Assembly (NCBI RefSeq): GCF_042477335.2
Contig: NC_091245.1
Location: 116,532,501-116,596,500 of the forward strand
Direction: 5' to 3'
Length of the DNA: 64,000 nt
DNA from: Ovis canadensis
Taxonomy: Eukaryota; Chordata; Mammalia; Artiodactyla; Bovidae
Positions 34,880 through 46,760 of this stretch are shown here, in pieces; the first letter of the stretch is position 1, and the number at the start of each line of letters is the position of its first letter. A program made the position numbers and the translations under genes. The notes below the pieces were generated by a model. The model was not told the origin of the DNA. It worked only from the letters and a program-made list of their open reading frames with translations, and made no database searches.

Positions 34880-36534
34880 GTGTTTTTAGTGGGAGTAAAT
34901 TAGTAGGTTAAAAAATGCTCTTGGCCTCCTTAATTGCATGTAGAAAAAAGATTCAAAAGATCAAACAAATAATAACTTGACTACTTTGTAGAACAAAGTC
35001 TAAAACTATTTAAAGGAATAACAACAATCCAAAACTCACAACACAAAATTTAACATGTCTTGATCCAAACAAGAATCACCAGGCATGTATATAAACAGGG
35101 AAATGCGATCTTACAAGAGACAATAAATCATTAGAAACCGATTTAGAAATGAGAGAGATAATGGAAATAGCAGTAAATAATATTAGAACAGCTTTCATAC
35201 ATGTACTTCATCTCATAAAGAAGGTAAAGAAAAATATAAACATGATAAGAAAAAAAAACAAAAATGTATAAAAATGGCCCAAATAGAAAACCTAGTAATA
35301 AAACATGCAATACTGTAACTAAAACTACACTAGATATAATTATAGTAGACATTGCAAAAGACATTATGGTAGACATTGCAGAAGAAAATGTCATTGAAAG
35401 TAAACACATTGCAAAAGAAACTGCCTAAAATGAGGGTAAGGAAGAAGAGATCAAAAAATAAGCAAAGCCTAATGATGGTATGACAATGTAAACTATCTAA
35501 AATAGATGTGACTGGAGCCCTAACAAGAGAAGATAAAGACCAAAAAATGTGAAAAATAATGGTTAGAAATTTTACAAAAGTTTGATAAAAACTGTAGGCC
35601 CATACAGATCCAAAACCTCAACAAAACTCAGACAATAATATTACCTTTTAAAAATTCACACCAACAAACTAAATGGTTAAAAATCCAGAATAAAGATAAA
35701 AATAAAATAATAATTGAAAATTGTAAAGTTATGTTAAAAGCACCCACTGGGAAAAAAGATACTAATTCTCAAAATAGTACAGAGTAACTGTGGTAAGAAT
35801 GATAACTAACTTATCTTGAAAAATTGTGGAAGCCAGGAAACAATGAAGTAATTTTTTAAGACATTGTAAAATAAAAGTTGATTTAGAATTCTGTACTGAG
35901 AAAAAAGTATGTTTTAATAAAGACAGAAGATGTAAGACAATAAAAGATGAGAGAATCCATTACCAACAAATTTGCCCGTCAAGAAAGGTTGAAAGAAATT
36001 CTTTATGCAGAAGGAAGATAATGCCAGATGGAATTCACATGTACACAAGGAAATAAATAGCACTGGACATATTAACATATGAATAAATATAGAAGGCATT
36101 TCAACTCAAATTAATCACTCCAAAAGATAACTATGAGACTGAAAATAATGGCAATGAATTTGAAGGTTTATAATTTATGTCAGAGTAAAATCTATAAAAG
36201 TAAGGGTTGGGAGAGAGTAATTAAAATATAACTCTTACACTTTATGCAAAGTGGTAAATGTAATTTGAAGTTAGAGTACAATGTTAATGATATATACTAT
36301 AAACCCAAGAACAACCATATTAAAATAATAAACGAAGAGGTATAATTAACACTGGAGAGGAGAATTCCTATACTATATCCAATTCTTCCAAAGAAGATAA
36401 GAACAGAGGAAAAGAACAAAGAGCAGATTATAAAAATGTTTTTTTTTTTTTAAATGGAGGATTTAAACCAACTCTATTGATAATTACAGCAAATGTAAAT
36501 GGCCTAAGACTACCAATAAAGAGACTGTCAGATT
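34880..36534 (+). repeat. Old L1/HAL1-like sequence (sense)
   Basis: Adenine-rich sense text is of the ORF1 / 5'-ORF2 type: ACCGATTTAGAAATGAGAGA, GAATTCTGTACTGAGAAAAA, then CAAATGTAAATGGCCTAAGA and GAGACTGTCAGATTTTGATA. It is heavily diverged and has no open frame. It continues just past the SINE at 36545. Confidence 0.6.
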
Positions 36535-36544
36535 TTGATATAGT

Positions 36545-36752
36545 GAAAGTGAAGTCGTTCAGTCATGTCCAACTCTCTGTGATCCCATGACTATAGCCTA
36601 CCACGCTTCTCCATTCATGGAGTTTTCCAGGCAGGAGTACTGGAGTGGGTTGCCATTTCCTTCTCCAGAGGATCTTCCTGACCCAGGGATCAGATCCAGG
36701 TCTCCTGCATTGTAGGCAATCGCTTTACTGTCTGAGCCACCAGGAAAACCCC
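36545..36752 (-). mobile_element. Bov-tA SINE with perfect 10-bp TSD
   Basis: An antisense SINE from GAAAGTGAAGTCGTTCAGTC to the reversed head CTGAGCCACCAGGAAAACCC. TTGATATAGT at 36535-36544 and 36753-36762 flanks it exactly. Confidence 0.95.
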
Positions 36753-36845
36753 TTGATATAGTAGCCCTACCGGAATAAGACACTCCACAAAGTTTTCACA
36801 TGGCTCTTTGTAATTTCATTATAAAATTATTTCACAGTTATATAA

Positions 36846-37473
36846 TAGATGGAGAAGCAGTGGAAACAGTGGCTGACTTTATTTTTCTGGGCTCCAGAAT
36901 CACTACAGATGGTGATTGCAGCCATGAAGTTAAAAGATGCTTACTCCTTGGAAGAAAAATTATGATCAACCTAGGTAGTATATTAAAAAGCAGAGACATT
37001 ACTTTGCCAACAAAGGTCCATCTAGTCAAGGCTATGATTTTTTAGTAGTCATGTATGGATGTGAGAGTTGGACTATAAAGGAAGCTGAGTGCTGAAGAAT
37101 TGATGCTTTGGAACCGTGGTGTTGGAGAAGACTCTTCAGAGGCCCTTGGACCACAAGGTGGTCCAATCAGTCCATCCTAAAGGAAATCAGTCCTGGGTGT
37201 TCATTGGAAGGACTGATGTTGAAGCTGAAACTCCAATACTTTGGCCACCTCATGCGAAGAGCTGACTCGTTTGAAAGGACCCTGATGCTGGGAAAGATTG
37301 AGTGCAGGAGGAGAAGGGGATGACAGAGGATGAGATGGTTGGATGGCATCACCAACTCAATGGACATGGGCTTGGGTGGACTCTGGGAATTGCTGATGGA
37401 CAGGGAGGCCTGGCATGCTGCGGTTCATGGGATCGCAAAGAGTTGGACATGACTGAGCAACTGAACTGAACTG
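36846..37473 (+). mobile_element. BovB LINE 3' part, 5'-truncated
   Basis: It starts at the DGETVETV region and runs to ACTGAACTGAACTGA. Open pieces are 36800-37045 and 37108-37323. The Arg codon of the RRIDAFEL region is TGA at 37093-37095, and a small deletion/frameshift lies near 37040 (AMIF before the VMYGC region). Confidence 0.93.
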
Positions 37474-37586
37474 ACTATGAAGTTCAACATAAGTTTACCC
37501 TGTTACTTAACCAACTCTTTCAGGTGTATTCAGGTGTTCTCAAATGAAATAAAGACATATGTTGCACAAAGATTTATATTTCAAAT

Positions 37587-38157
37587 GTTTAGTAAGGTAT
37601 GTGTGTATATGTATATACAAATTATTATTATTATATTATATATTATATTATATTATTATTATATTATATATAATATATTATAATATATAACCTAATAATA
37701 TATAATTAATATATAATTAATAATATAATAATTATATGTAATATATAATATAATAACATAATAAATATATATCATATATAATTTATATATAATTATACAT
37801 ATTAAATTACATTAAATTTAATATGTAAGGTTTAGTAAGGTGTATATATATATATCAATTATTATTATTACATTATATATAATATAATATTATTATTACA
37901 TTATATAATATATAATGTAATAAATGTATAATTAATAATATAATATATAATAATTATATGTAATATATTATATAATATATAATAATATATAATAAATATT
38001 TCATATATAATTTATATATAATTTTACATATTAAATTATATTAAATTAAATTATATAAATATATTATTAAATTATATATATTATATATAATATGTAATAA
38101 ATATATATTATATAATTATATATATTTATTATATTATTATTATTATATATGTATATA
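37587..38157. repeat. A/T-only block, two diverged ~230-245-bp units
   Basis: About 540 bp almost without G or C. GTTTAGTAAGGT begins a unit at 37587 and again at 37830. TCATATATAATTTATATATA occurs at 37772 and again at 38001. The block is a tandem duplication of an AT minisatellite, with TATTA and TAATA words. Confidence 0.9.
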
Positions 38158-38349
38158 AAATTCTCAAAATATCTTATTATCTTAGAAGCTATTTCTTCAT
38201 ACTATAATCTGGAGTGACTGTGAACTTTTATAACTAGCTATTCCTGGCTTCGTTATTATTGACAATTACTTTTTTAACTTACTTTTATCTTTTTGCATTA
38301 TAATACTGACAAGTAGGATAAATACAAAGAGGTCCACAACTGGACAAAG

Positions 38350-38592
38350 TTACCAAGTTGAAAGAAAAAGAAAGAAAGAGATAAACTTAGAAGCATAAAG
38401 AGAGGAACAAGGGAGCCCAGATCAGAAGTGCAGCTGATTTATCATCAGAACAATGAAGGAGAGATGGCAATAAGATGACGTATGCAAAGTACTAAAGGAA
38501 AAAAAAGTGTCAAACCAGAAATATATCCAGAAAAATGCTTAAATTTGAAGGTAACTTCATGGAAGAAAAATACAGGTGGAAGATAAACATAA
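38350..38592 (+). repeat. Old L1 fragment (ORF1 end type)
   Basis: CAGCTGATTTATCATCAGAA, AACAATGAAGGAGAGATGGC, and AAACCAGAAATATATCCAGA are typical of the end of L1 ORF1. Confidence 0.6.
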
Positions 38593-39005
38593 AATGATGC
38601 TCCACATCATATATCATTAAGAATGAAGTATTCTCATATCTATTAGAATGGCCAAAATCCAAACACTGACAAAACCAAATGCTAGCAAGGATGTGAAGCA
38701 ACAAGAACTGTCATACATTGTTGGTAAGAATGCAAAAAGGTATAGCCACTTTTGAACAGTGGCAGTTTCTTGAAAAACTAAACACACTCTTACCATATCA
38801 TCCAGTAATCATACTCCTTGGTATTTACCCAAATAAGTTGAAAACACATTCACACAATATTCTGAAAACAAACATTTATAATAGTTGTATTCATAACTGT
38901 CAAAACTTGGAAGGAACCAACCCATCCTTCCATAGAGGATATACCACAAAACTGTGGTATAGCCATATAGTGAATATTATTCAGAAACAAAAAGAAATAA
39001 ACTGA
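38593..39005 (+). mobile_element. L1M ORF2 C-terminal fragment
   Basis: The open frame 38718-39005 encodes the L1 ORF2 tail (FLEKLNTLLPYHPVIILLGI, then YPNKLKTHSHNILKTNIYNS). It is older than the L1 that follows. Confidence 0.78.
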
Positions 39006-39521
39006 TAGACAAATATAAAAGGAGGTTGTGGTACATATACACAATGGAATATTACACAGCTATAAAAAAGAATGCATTTGAATCAGTTCTAATGAGATGG
39101 ATGAAACTGGAGCTATTCTACAGAGTGAAGTAAGCCAGAAAAAGAAACATCAATTCAGTATATTAATACATATATATAGAATTCAGAAAGATGGTAATGA
39201 CGACCCAATGTGCAAGACAGCAAGAGAGACAAAGATGTAAAGAACAGATTTTGGACTATGTGGGAGAAGGGAAAGGTGGGACGACATGAGAGAATCGGAT
39301 TGAAGCATGTATATTACCATATATATAATAAATGACCAGGGCAAATTCAATGCGTGAAGCAGGGCACACAAAGGTAGTGCTCTGGGACAACCACAGTTGG
39401 GGTGGTGCCCACAGGGATGGGGTGGAGAGGGAGATGGGAGGGAGGTTCAGGATGGTGGGACACATGTTCACCCATGGCTGATTCATGTCAATGTATGTCA
39501 AAAATCACCACACTGCTGTAA
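39006..39521 (+). mobile_element. Ruminant L1 3' end (sense)
   Basis: It starts GGTTGTGGTACATATACACA and continues through the 3'UTR (GGGATGGGGTGGAGAGGGAG, ATGGCTGATTCATGTCAATG). It lacks the final tail where the antisense BovB begins. Confidence 0.85.
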
Positions 39522-39522
39522 T

Positions 39523-40627
39523 TTAGTTCAGTTCAGTTCAGTCACTCAGCTGTGTCTGACTCTTTGCCATCCCATGAACTGCATGCAGCACGCCAGGCCT
39601 CCCTGTGCATCAGCAACTCCTGGAGTCCACCTGAATCTATTTCCATTGAGTCAGTGATGCCATCCAACTATCTTATCCTCTGTCGTCCCCCTCTCCTCCC
39701 GCCCTCAATCTTTCCCAGCATCAAGGTCTTTTTCAATGAGTCAGCTCTTTGCGTGAGGTGGCCAAAGTATTGGAGTTTCAGCTTCAACATCAGTCCTTCC
39801 AATGAACACCCAGGACTGATTTCCTTTAGGATGGACTGGTTGGATCTCCTTGTAGTCCAAGGGCCTCTCAAGAGTCTTCTCCAATACCACAGTTCAAAAA
39901 ACATCAATTCTTCGGTGCTCAGCTTTCTTTTTAGTCCAACTCTCACATTCATACATGACCACTGGAAAAACCATAGTCTTGACTAGATGGACCTTTGTTG
40001 GCAAAGTAATGTCTCTGTTTTTTAATATGCTGTCTAGGTTGGTCATAACTTTTCTTCCAAGGAGCAAGTGTCTTTTAATTTCATGGCTGCAGTCACTATC
40101 TGCAGCGATTTTGGAGCCTCCCCAAAATAAAGTCTGTCACTGTTTCCACTGTTTCTCCATCTATTTGCCATGAGGGATGGGACCAGATCCCATGATCTTA
40201 TATTTCTGAATGTTGAGTTTTAAGACAACATTTTCACTCTCTTCTTTCACATTTATCAAGAGGCTCTTTAGATATTCTTTACTTTCTGCCATAAGGGTGG
40301 TGTCATCTGCATGTCTGAGGTTATTGAATTTTCTTCTGACAACCTTAATTTCACCTTGTGCTTCATCTAGCCCAGCGTTTCTCCTGATGTATTCTGCATA
40401 TAACTTCAATAAGGAGGGTGACAATATATACCCTTTTCATACCCCTTTCCCTATTTGGAACCAGTCTGTTGTTCCATGTCCAGTTCTAACTGTTGCTTCC
40501 TGACCTACATACAGATTTCTCAAGAGGCAGGTAAGGTGGTCTGGTATTCCCATTTCTTTAAGAATTTCCACACTTTGTGGTGATCCACACAGTCAAAGGC
40601 TTTTGCATAGTCAATAAAGCAGAAATT
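39523..40627 (-). mobile_element. BovB LINE (antisense), 5'-truncated
   Basis: It runs from the 3' tail (AGTTCAGTTCAGTTCAGTCA) into the RT near FIDYAKAFDCV. The catalytic motif is HADD (40302-40313), not YADD. Open sense pieces are 39668-39952 and 40161-40424. It abuts the L1 5'UTR at about 40628. Confidence 0.93.
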
Positions 40628-41330
40628 TTCCTGCTGCCCTATCCATCAACTCACCTGAGTACTTGGTGCTGCCAGAAACCCTCCAACCCAAGCAGCTGCA
40701 CCTTCTCCACACCTGGCCCTCACTGGGGCAGACCGAAATCCTCCAGGGCAGCCTCAGGAGCAAACCCCAGTGGACAACCCACATGCAGAGATGGAAATAA
40801 AACCACAACTGAAACCCAAGGGCAGTGTATCTAAGGAAGAAGACTGAAAAACTTACCACGAGCTGTACAAGCTGCAGATTAAATCCACACGATCAACCAA
40901 GCATACTCTGTGTCTACAGAATATATAAAATGTCATTGAGAACTCCCAAAAAGAAAACACACTAGTTCTGATAGTTGTAGACATTGAAGGCAAGAACACA
41001 CAGGAGTAGGACCAGATTAGAATCTGAGCTGCCCCAGCAGCAGGTCTGGAGACCAGCACAGTGTTGGAGGGCATCCTAGGGAGGTGAGGTGGACTGTGAC
41101 TCCCAACCTGGGAGAGGACTCTGATAGCAGTGACTTAAGAAAAACTTTTTTATTCTTATGTTTTGACTTGTTCTGTAGATTCTTTTGGATTTTTTCTTTT
41201 TTTTCTTCCCCCTTACCCTCACCCCCTGTTGTAGCTGTTGATTTATTGGCACTATGAAATCTAATTAAGCTTTTGAACTTCCCCCCCACAGTCATATTTT
41301 TCATTGTTATTATAAACCTCTTCCTCTAAG
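40628..41330 (+). mobile_element. Ruminant L1 5'UTR, first part
   Basis: Beyond the BovB comes GC-richer leader sequence (CTCACTGGGGCAGACCGAAA, CAGGTCTGGAGACCAGCACA) and T-rich stretches. It reads on, through later insertions, into recognisable L1 leader and ORF1. It is assigned by position and remembered ruminant L1 5' text; no ORF is expected here. Confidence 0.7.
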
Positions 41331-41466
41331 TTGGAGAAGGAAATGGCAACCCACTCCAGTATTCTTCCCTGGAGAAGCTCAGGGAAGGAGGAGCCTGGTG
41401 GGCTGTCGTCTATGGGGTCATGCAGAGTCGGACACTGCTGAAAAGAATTAGCAGCAGCAGCAGTAG
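41331..41466 (+). mobile_element. Bov-A monomer SINE in L1 5'UTR
   Basis: TTGGAGAAGGAAATGGCAAC to AGCAGCAGCAGCAGTAG, a single Bov-A unit. CCTCTA occurs on both sides (41323-41328 and 41467-41472) and may be the TSD. Confidence 0.88.
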
Positions 41467-41720
41467 CCTCTACTTTGGGTTTTGCTGTTCTGTGGAGTTT
41501 TTTCTTTCATCGCTCTTTTTAAAAAAAATTTTTTTTCTCTTTTTTAAATTTTTTTTCTTTATTTTAATTTTTTAAACCTATTTCCTTGTTTGCTTTTCCT
41601 ATATTCTTTTCCCCTTCCACTTAATCTTTCGTATATACATAAATCATCTTCATCTGCCTCTATTTAATTTTGCATGTCTATTTTTTCTTTCTTTTCTGTC
41701 TTTCCTTTCCTCTCAATATA
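41467..41720 (+). mobile_element. Ruminant L1 5'UTR, second part
   Basis: CCTCTACTTTGGGTTTTGCT leads into T-rich, low-complexity leader. It is interrupted by BovB at 41721. Confidence 0.65.
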
Positions 41721-41740
41721 TTTGTTCAGTTCAGTTTAGT

Positions 41741-42202
41741 TCAGTCGCTCAGTCGTGTCCGACTCTTTGTGACCCCATGAATCGCAGCACGCCAGGCCTC
41801 CCTGTCCATCACCAACTCCCGGAGTTCACTCAGACTCACGTCCATCGAGTCCGTGATGCCATCCAGCCATCTCATCCTCTGTTGTCCCCTTCTCCTCCTG
41901 CCCCCAATCCCTCCCAGCATCAGAGTCTTTTCCAATGAGTCAACTCTTCCCATGAGGTGGCCAAAGTACTGGAACTTCAGCTTTAGCATCATTCCTTCCA
42001 AAGAAATCCCAGGGCTGATCTCCTTCAGAATGGATTTGTTGGATCTCCTTGCAGTCCAAGGGACTCTCAAGAGTCTTCTCCAACACCACAGTTCAAAAGC
42101 ATCAATTCTTTGGCGCTTAGCCTTCTTCTCAGTCCAACTTGCACATCCATACATGACCACAGGAAAAACCACAGCATTGACTACATGGACCTTAGTTGGC
42201 AA
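41741..42202 (-). pseudogene. BovB ORF C-terminal fragment
   Basis: 153 open codons from [13 protein letters not shown] through [40 protein letters not shown] and [20 protein letters not shown] to the natural stop after SRTRLSD. The conserved Trp/Cys-rich stretch is kept, with Arg to Gln at the codon that is TGA in several other copies. The RT part is in other frames upstream. Confidence 0.88.
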
Positions 42203-44054
42203 AGTAATGTCTCTGCCTTTCTATATACTATCTAGGTTGGTCATAACTTTTCTTCCAAGGAGTAAGAGACTTTTAATTTCATGGCTGCAATAACCATCTG
42301 CAGTGATTTTGGAGCCCCCCAAAATAAACTGACACTGTTTCCACTGTTTCTCCTTCTATTTCCCATGAAGTGATGGGACCAGATGCCATGATCTTTGTTT
42401 TCTGAATGTCGAGCTTTAAGCCAACTTTTTCACTCTCCACTTTCACTTTTATCGAGAAGCGTTTTAGTTCCTATTCACTTTCTGCCATAAGGGTGGTGTC
42501 ATCTGCATATCTGAGGTTATTGATATTTCTCCCAGCAATCTTGACTCCAGCTTGTGCTTCTTCCAGTCCAGCGTTTCTCATGATATACTCTGCATAGAAG
42601 TTAAATAAGCAGGCTGACAATATACAGCCTTGACGTACTCCTTTTCCTATTTGGAACCAGTCTGTTGTTCCATGTCCAGTTCTAACTGTTGCTTCCTGAC
42701 CTGCATACAGATTTCTCAAGAGGCAGGTTAGGTGGTCTGGTATTCACATCTCTCAGAATTTTCCACAGTTTATTGTGTTCCACACAGTCAAAGGCTTTGG
42801 CATAGTCAATAAAGCAGAAATAGATGTTTTTCTGGAACTCTCTTGCTTTTCCCATGATCCAGTGGATTTTGGCAATTTGATCTCTGGTTCCTCTGCCTTT
42901 TCTAAAACCAGCTTGAACATCAGGTAGTTCATGGTTCACGTAATGCTGAAGCCTGGCTTGGAGAATTTTAAGCATTACTTTACTAGCTTGTGAGATGAGT
43001 GCAATTGTGTGGTAGTTTGAGCATTCTTTGGCATTGCCTTTCTTTGGGATTGGAATGAAAGCTGACCTTTTCCAGTCCTGTCGCCACTGCTGAGTTTTCC
43101 AAATTTGCTGGCATATTGAGTGCAATGCTTTCACAGCATCATCTTTCAGGATTTGAAATAGCTCAACTGGAATTCCATCACCTCCACTAGCTTTGTTCGT
43201 ATTGATGCTTTCTAAGGCCCACTTGACTTCACATTCTAGGATGTCTGTCTCTAGATGAGTGATCACACCATCGTGATTATCTGGGTCATAAAGATCTTTT
43301 TGGTACAGTTCTTCTGTGTATTCTTATCACCTCCTCTTAATATCTTCTGCTTCTATTAGGTCCATTCCATTTCTATCCTTTATCAAGCCCATGTTTGCAT
43401 GAAATATTCCCTTGGTTTCTCTAATATTCTTGAAGAGATCTTTAGTCTTTCCCATTCTGTTGTTTTCCTCTATTTCTTTGCACTGATCACAGAAGTCTTT
43501 CTTATCTCTTTTTGCTATTCTCTGGAACTCTGCATTCAGATGCTTATATCTTTCCCTTTCTCCTTTGCTTTACATCTCTCTTCTTTGTACAGCTATTTGT
43601 AAGGCCTCCCTAGACAGTCATTTTACTTTTTTGCATTTCTTTTCCAGGGGGATGGTCTTGATCCCTGTCTCCTGTACAATGTCATAGCTCATCAGGCACT
43701 CTATCTATCAGATCTAGGCTCTTAAATCTATTTATCACTTCCATTGTATAATCATAAGGGATTTGGTTTAGGTCATACCTGAATGGTCTAACGGTTTTCC
43801 CTACCTTCTTCAATTTAAGTCTGAATTTGGCAATAAGGAGTTCATGATCTGAGCCACAGTCATCTCCAGGTCTTGTTTTTGCTGACTGTATAGAGCTTCT
43901 CCATCTTTGGCTGCGAAGAATATAATCAATATGATTTCGGTGTTGACCATCTGGTGATGTCCATGTGTAGAGTCTTTTCTTGTGTTGTTAGAAGAGGGTG
44001 TTTGCCATGACCAGTGCATTTTCTTGGCAAAACTCTATTAGTCTTTGCCCTGCT

Positions 44055-44516
44055 TCATTCCGCATTCCAAGGCCAAATTTGCCTGTTACTCCAGGTATTT
44101 CTTGACTTCCTACTTTTGCATTCAAGTCCCCTATAATGAAAAGGACATCTTTTTTTGGGTGTTAGTTCTAAAAGGTCTTGTAGGTCTTCATAGAACCATT
44201 CAACTTCAGCTTTTTCAGCATTACTGGTTGGGGCATAGACTTGGATAACTGTGATATTGAATGGTTTGCCTTGGAAATGAACAGAGATCATTCTGTCGTT
44301 TTTGAGACTGCATCCAAGTACTGCATTACAGACTCTTTTGTTGACCATGATGGCTACTCCATTTCTTCTGAGGGTTTCCTGCCCGCAGTAGTAGATATAA
44401 TGGTCACCTGAGTTAAATTCACCCATTCCAGTCCATCTTAGTTTGCTGATTCCCAGAATGTCTACATTCACTCTTGCCATCTCTTGTTTGACTACTTCTA
44501 ATTTGCCTTGATTCAT
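44055..44516 (-). pseudogene. BovB endonuclease domain remnant
   Basis: A 153-codon frame of the apurinic-like endonuclease fold. Readable motifs are DILGISKLRWTGMGEFNSGD, NGVAIMVNKRV and ITVIQVYAPTSNAEKAEVEW. After DLLELTPKK a one-base insertion in the T7 run near 44150 (plus strand) shifts the frame, so the GDWNAK-type catalytic stretch is not in this frame. The normal role is nicking the target site for reverse transcription. It is inactive here. Confidence 0.85.
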
Positions 44517-44776
44517 GGACCTAACATTCCAGATTCGTATGCAATATTGCTCTTTACAGCATCAGACCTTGCTTCTATCACAAGTTACATCCACAGCTGG
44601 GTATTGTTGTTGCTTTGGCTCCATCACTTCATTCTTTTTGGAGTTATTTCTCCACTGACCTCCATTGACCTGGGGAGTTCCTCTTTCAGTATCGTATCAT
44701 TTTGCCTTTTCATACTGTTCATGGGGTTCTCAAAGCAAGAATACTGAAGTGGTTTGCCATTCCCTTCTCCAATATA

Positions 44777-45295
44777 ACAAAATATAATTGTTAGTTTTGT
44801 TTTAATTACTTAATTCCCCTACTTGGTACCTTGCTTTAAGTTTGTTTTTCAGTTTGTGCTTTAGTTACTTTTGTTTTTAAATGGTAAATATAATTTTTGA
44901 CTTCCTTTGTTTTCTGGGTCAATCTTCTGTATTTTATTTTTGTTGGACTGTTTTGATTTTGCTTATGAGTGTATGTTCTATTATTTTAATTATTATTTGC
45001 CTGATTTTGTAACTGCCATTGTCTGGGTTTCATCTTTCATTTCCCATTTTTGACTGTCTGTTTTAATCTCACTCAATGCCTTAACAAACCACTTGTGGAG
45101 TCTTCCTTCATGACCAGAGATCAAGCCCCGAGCCTTTGGAGTGGGAGCACTGACCCTAGAATATCAGAGAACTCACCTTAGGGTGTATCAGATAGTGAGA
45201 CCGCACACAAAGGAAATCACTTGAATACAAGACCCAGCATCATCCAATCACCAGTAGCACCCTGTGCAGGACTCCTCATTTAAACAATAAAGAAA
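44777..45295 (+). mobile_element. Ruminant L1 5'UTR, third part
   Basis: L1 leader resumes directly after BovB and its TSD. GAGTCTTCCTTCATGACCAG, AGCACTGACCCTAGAATATC, CACTTGAATACAAGACCCAG and ATCACCAGTAGCACCCTGTG are ruminant L1 pre-ORF1 text. Confidence 0.85.
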
Positions 45296-45501
45296 AGAAA
45301 GTGAAATCACTCAGTCATGTCTGGCTCCATGGGACCCCATGGACTGTAGCCTACCAGGCTTCTCCATCCATGGGATTCTTCAGGCAAGAATACTGGAGTA
45401 GGTTACATTTCCTTCTCCAGGGGATCTTCCCAACCCGGGGATCAAACCTGGGTCTCTTGCATTGGAGGAAGATGCTTTAACCTCTGAGCCACCAGGGAAG
45501 C
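45296..45501 (-). mobile_element. Bov-tA SINE (antisense) in L1 5'UTR
   Basis: It spans GAAAGTGAAATCACTCAGTC to the reversed head, CTGAGCCACCAGGGAAGC. The flanks are A-rich, so the TSD is not clear. Confidence 0.9.
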
Positions 45502-45595
45502 AAATAACAAACAAAACAGAAATGCAAACCCAATTGTCAGCAGACAGGATTACCACCTCACTCAGCCTTGCCCATCAGAGGAAAAACAAACAAAC

Positions 45596-45650
<55 letters not shown>

Positions 45651-45651
45651 T
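45596..45651. repeat. (TA)n microsatellite in L1 leader
   Basis: An expanded TA tract, interrupted by G and C, lies where the L1 leader has only AAAC-type sequence. Confidence 0.95.
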
Positions 45652-46750
45652 AAAGCACAAATCTCACCCTATTCAAAGCTTACAGAAACCACTGGACCAA
45701 CTTTAGGAGGGAAAAAAGAAAAAAAAAAAAAGGATGAAAATATTCAATCTTGAAGCCTGGAAAAATGAGACCTCAAACACAATAAGCTAAAATAATAATG
45801 AAAAAGCAGAGAAATACTACACAAATAAGGGAACAAACTAGAAACACCGAAGTCCAAATAAATGAAGAGGACATAGGCACACTAGCTGAAAAAGAATTAA
45901 CAATAATGATAGTAAAGATGACCAAAAACCTTGAAAATGGAATGGAGAAAATGCAAGAATCAATTAAAAAAGACCTAGAAGAATTTAAAAATAACCATAC
46001 AGAGACAAACAACCTAATTATTGAAATTAAAAATACTCTAGAAGGAATCAGTACCAGACTATCTGAAGGAGAAGAATGAATCAGTGATCTGCAATTTAAA
46101 ATGAAGAGCAGAATAAAGCAGAAAGAATGAAAAGAACTGATGATAGTCTCAAAGACTTCTGGGACAATATCAAAATCACCTGCATTCAAATTATAGTGGT
46201 CCCAGAATACGAAGAGAAAAAGAAAGGGTATGAGAAAATTTTTGAAGAGATTATAGTTGAAAATGTCCCCAACATGGAAAAGGAAATAGTCAATCAAGTT
46301 CAAGTTGCTCAAAGAGTCCCATACAGGTAAAATCGTAAGACAAGCATGTGAATATACATACAAATCAAACTAATAAAGCCTAAACACAAAGAAAGAAAAT
46401 GAAAAGCAGCAAGGGAAAAGCAATAAATAATATACTAGGGAAACACTATAAATTTAACAGCTAATCTTCCACCAGAAACTCTGCAGGCCAGAAAGGAATG
46501 GCAGGATATATTTAAAGCACTGAAAGGGAAAAATATTCAACCAAGATTACTGTACCTGGCAAAGATCTCATTCAAAACTGATGGAGAAATCAAAAGCTTT
46601 TCAGATGAGCAAAATTTAAGAGAATTCAGTACTGCCAAACTAGCTTTACAACAAATGTTAAAGGAAATTATATAGTCAAGAAATACAAGAGAAGAAAAAG
46701 ATCTACAAAATCAATCCCAAACAATTAAGAAAATAGCAATAGGAACATGT
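45652..46750 (+). mobile_element. Ruminant L1 ORF1 region
   Basis: After the TA tract come the last leader bases, ORF1 (pieces 45798-46079 and 46127-46330) and the ORF1 3' part, to ACAATTAAGAAAATAGCAAT at 46721-46740 in the inter-ORF spacer. L1 then breaks at 46760. Confidence 0.9.
45798..46330 (+). pseudogene. L1 ORF1 remnant (coiled coil plus RRM start)
   Basis: The first frame (94 codons) is a lysine/glutamate-rich coiled coil: LTIMIVKMTKNLENGMEKMQ, KKDLEEFKNNHTETNNLIIE, then EGISTRLSEGEE and a stop. The second frame (46127-46330) has the start of the RNA-recognition part: LKDFWDNIKITCIQIIVVPE, YEKIFEEIIVENVPNMEKEI, and AQRVPYR, then stop. About 27 bp are lost between the two. The intact protein is the trimeric RNA chaperone of the L1 particle. 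This copy is broken by at least two stops and a deletion. Confidence 0.88.
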
Positions 46751-46760
46751 ATGTAAATGG

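Larger units (their letters stand above)
41721..44770 (-). mobile_element. Near full-length BovB LINE with TSD
   Basis: About 3.05 kb, the most complete BovB in the window. The 3' tail is at 41721 and the 5' end at about 44770. On the minus strand, from the 5' end, come: leader; endonuclease frame 44055-44516 (LGISKLRWTGMGEFNSGDHY); EN remainder with HRNHIDYIL-type text in other frames; RT frame 42682-43266 (FIDYAKAFDCVEHNK); 42471-42719 with YADD at 42498-42509; and the C-terminal frame 41741-42202 ending SRTRLSD. A frameshift follows ELTPKK in the EN, others lie near 42720-42770, and a TAG ends the LMAESE stretch. CAATATA at 41714-41720 and 44770-44776 (one base ambiguous) is the TSD. Confidence 0.95.

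Noticed and set aside
40577..40834. 85-codon plus-strand frame at the BovB/L1 joint
   Set aside because: It begins in antisense BovB and runs into the L1 leader, a chance fusion.
45773..46363. 196-codon hydrophobic minus-strand frame resembling a membrane protein
   Set aside because: It is the exact reverse of L1 ORF1. A/G-rich coiled-coil codons read backwards give Phe/Leu/Ser-rich text.
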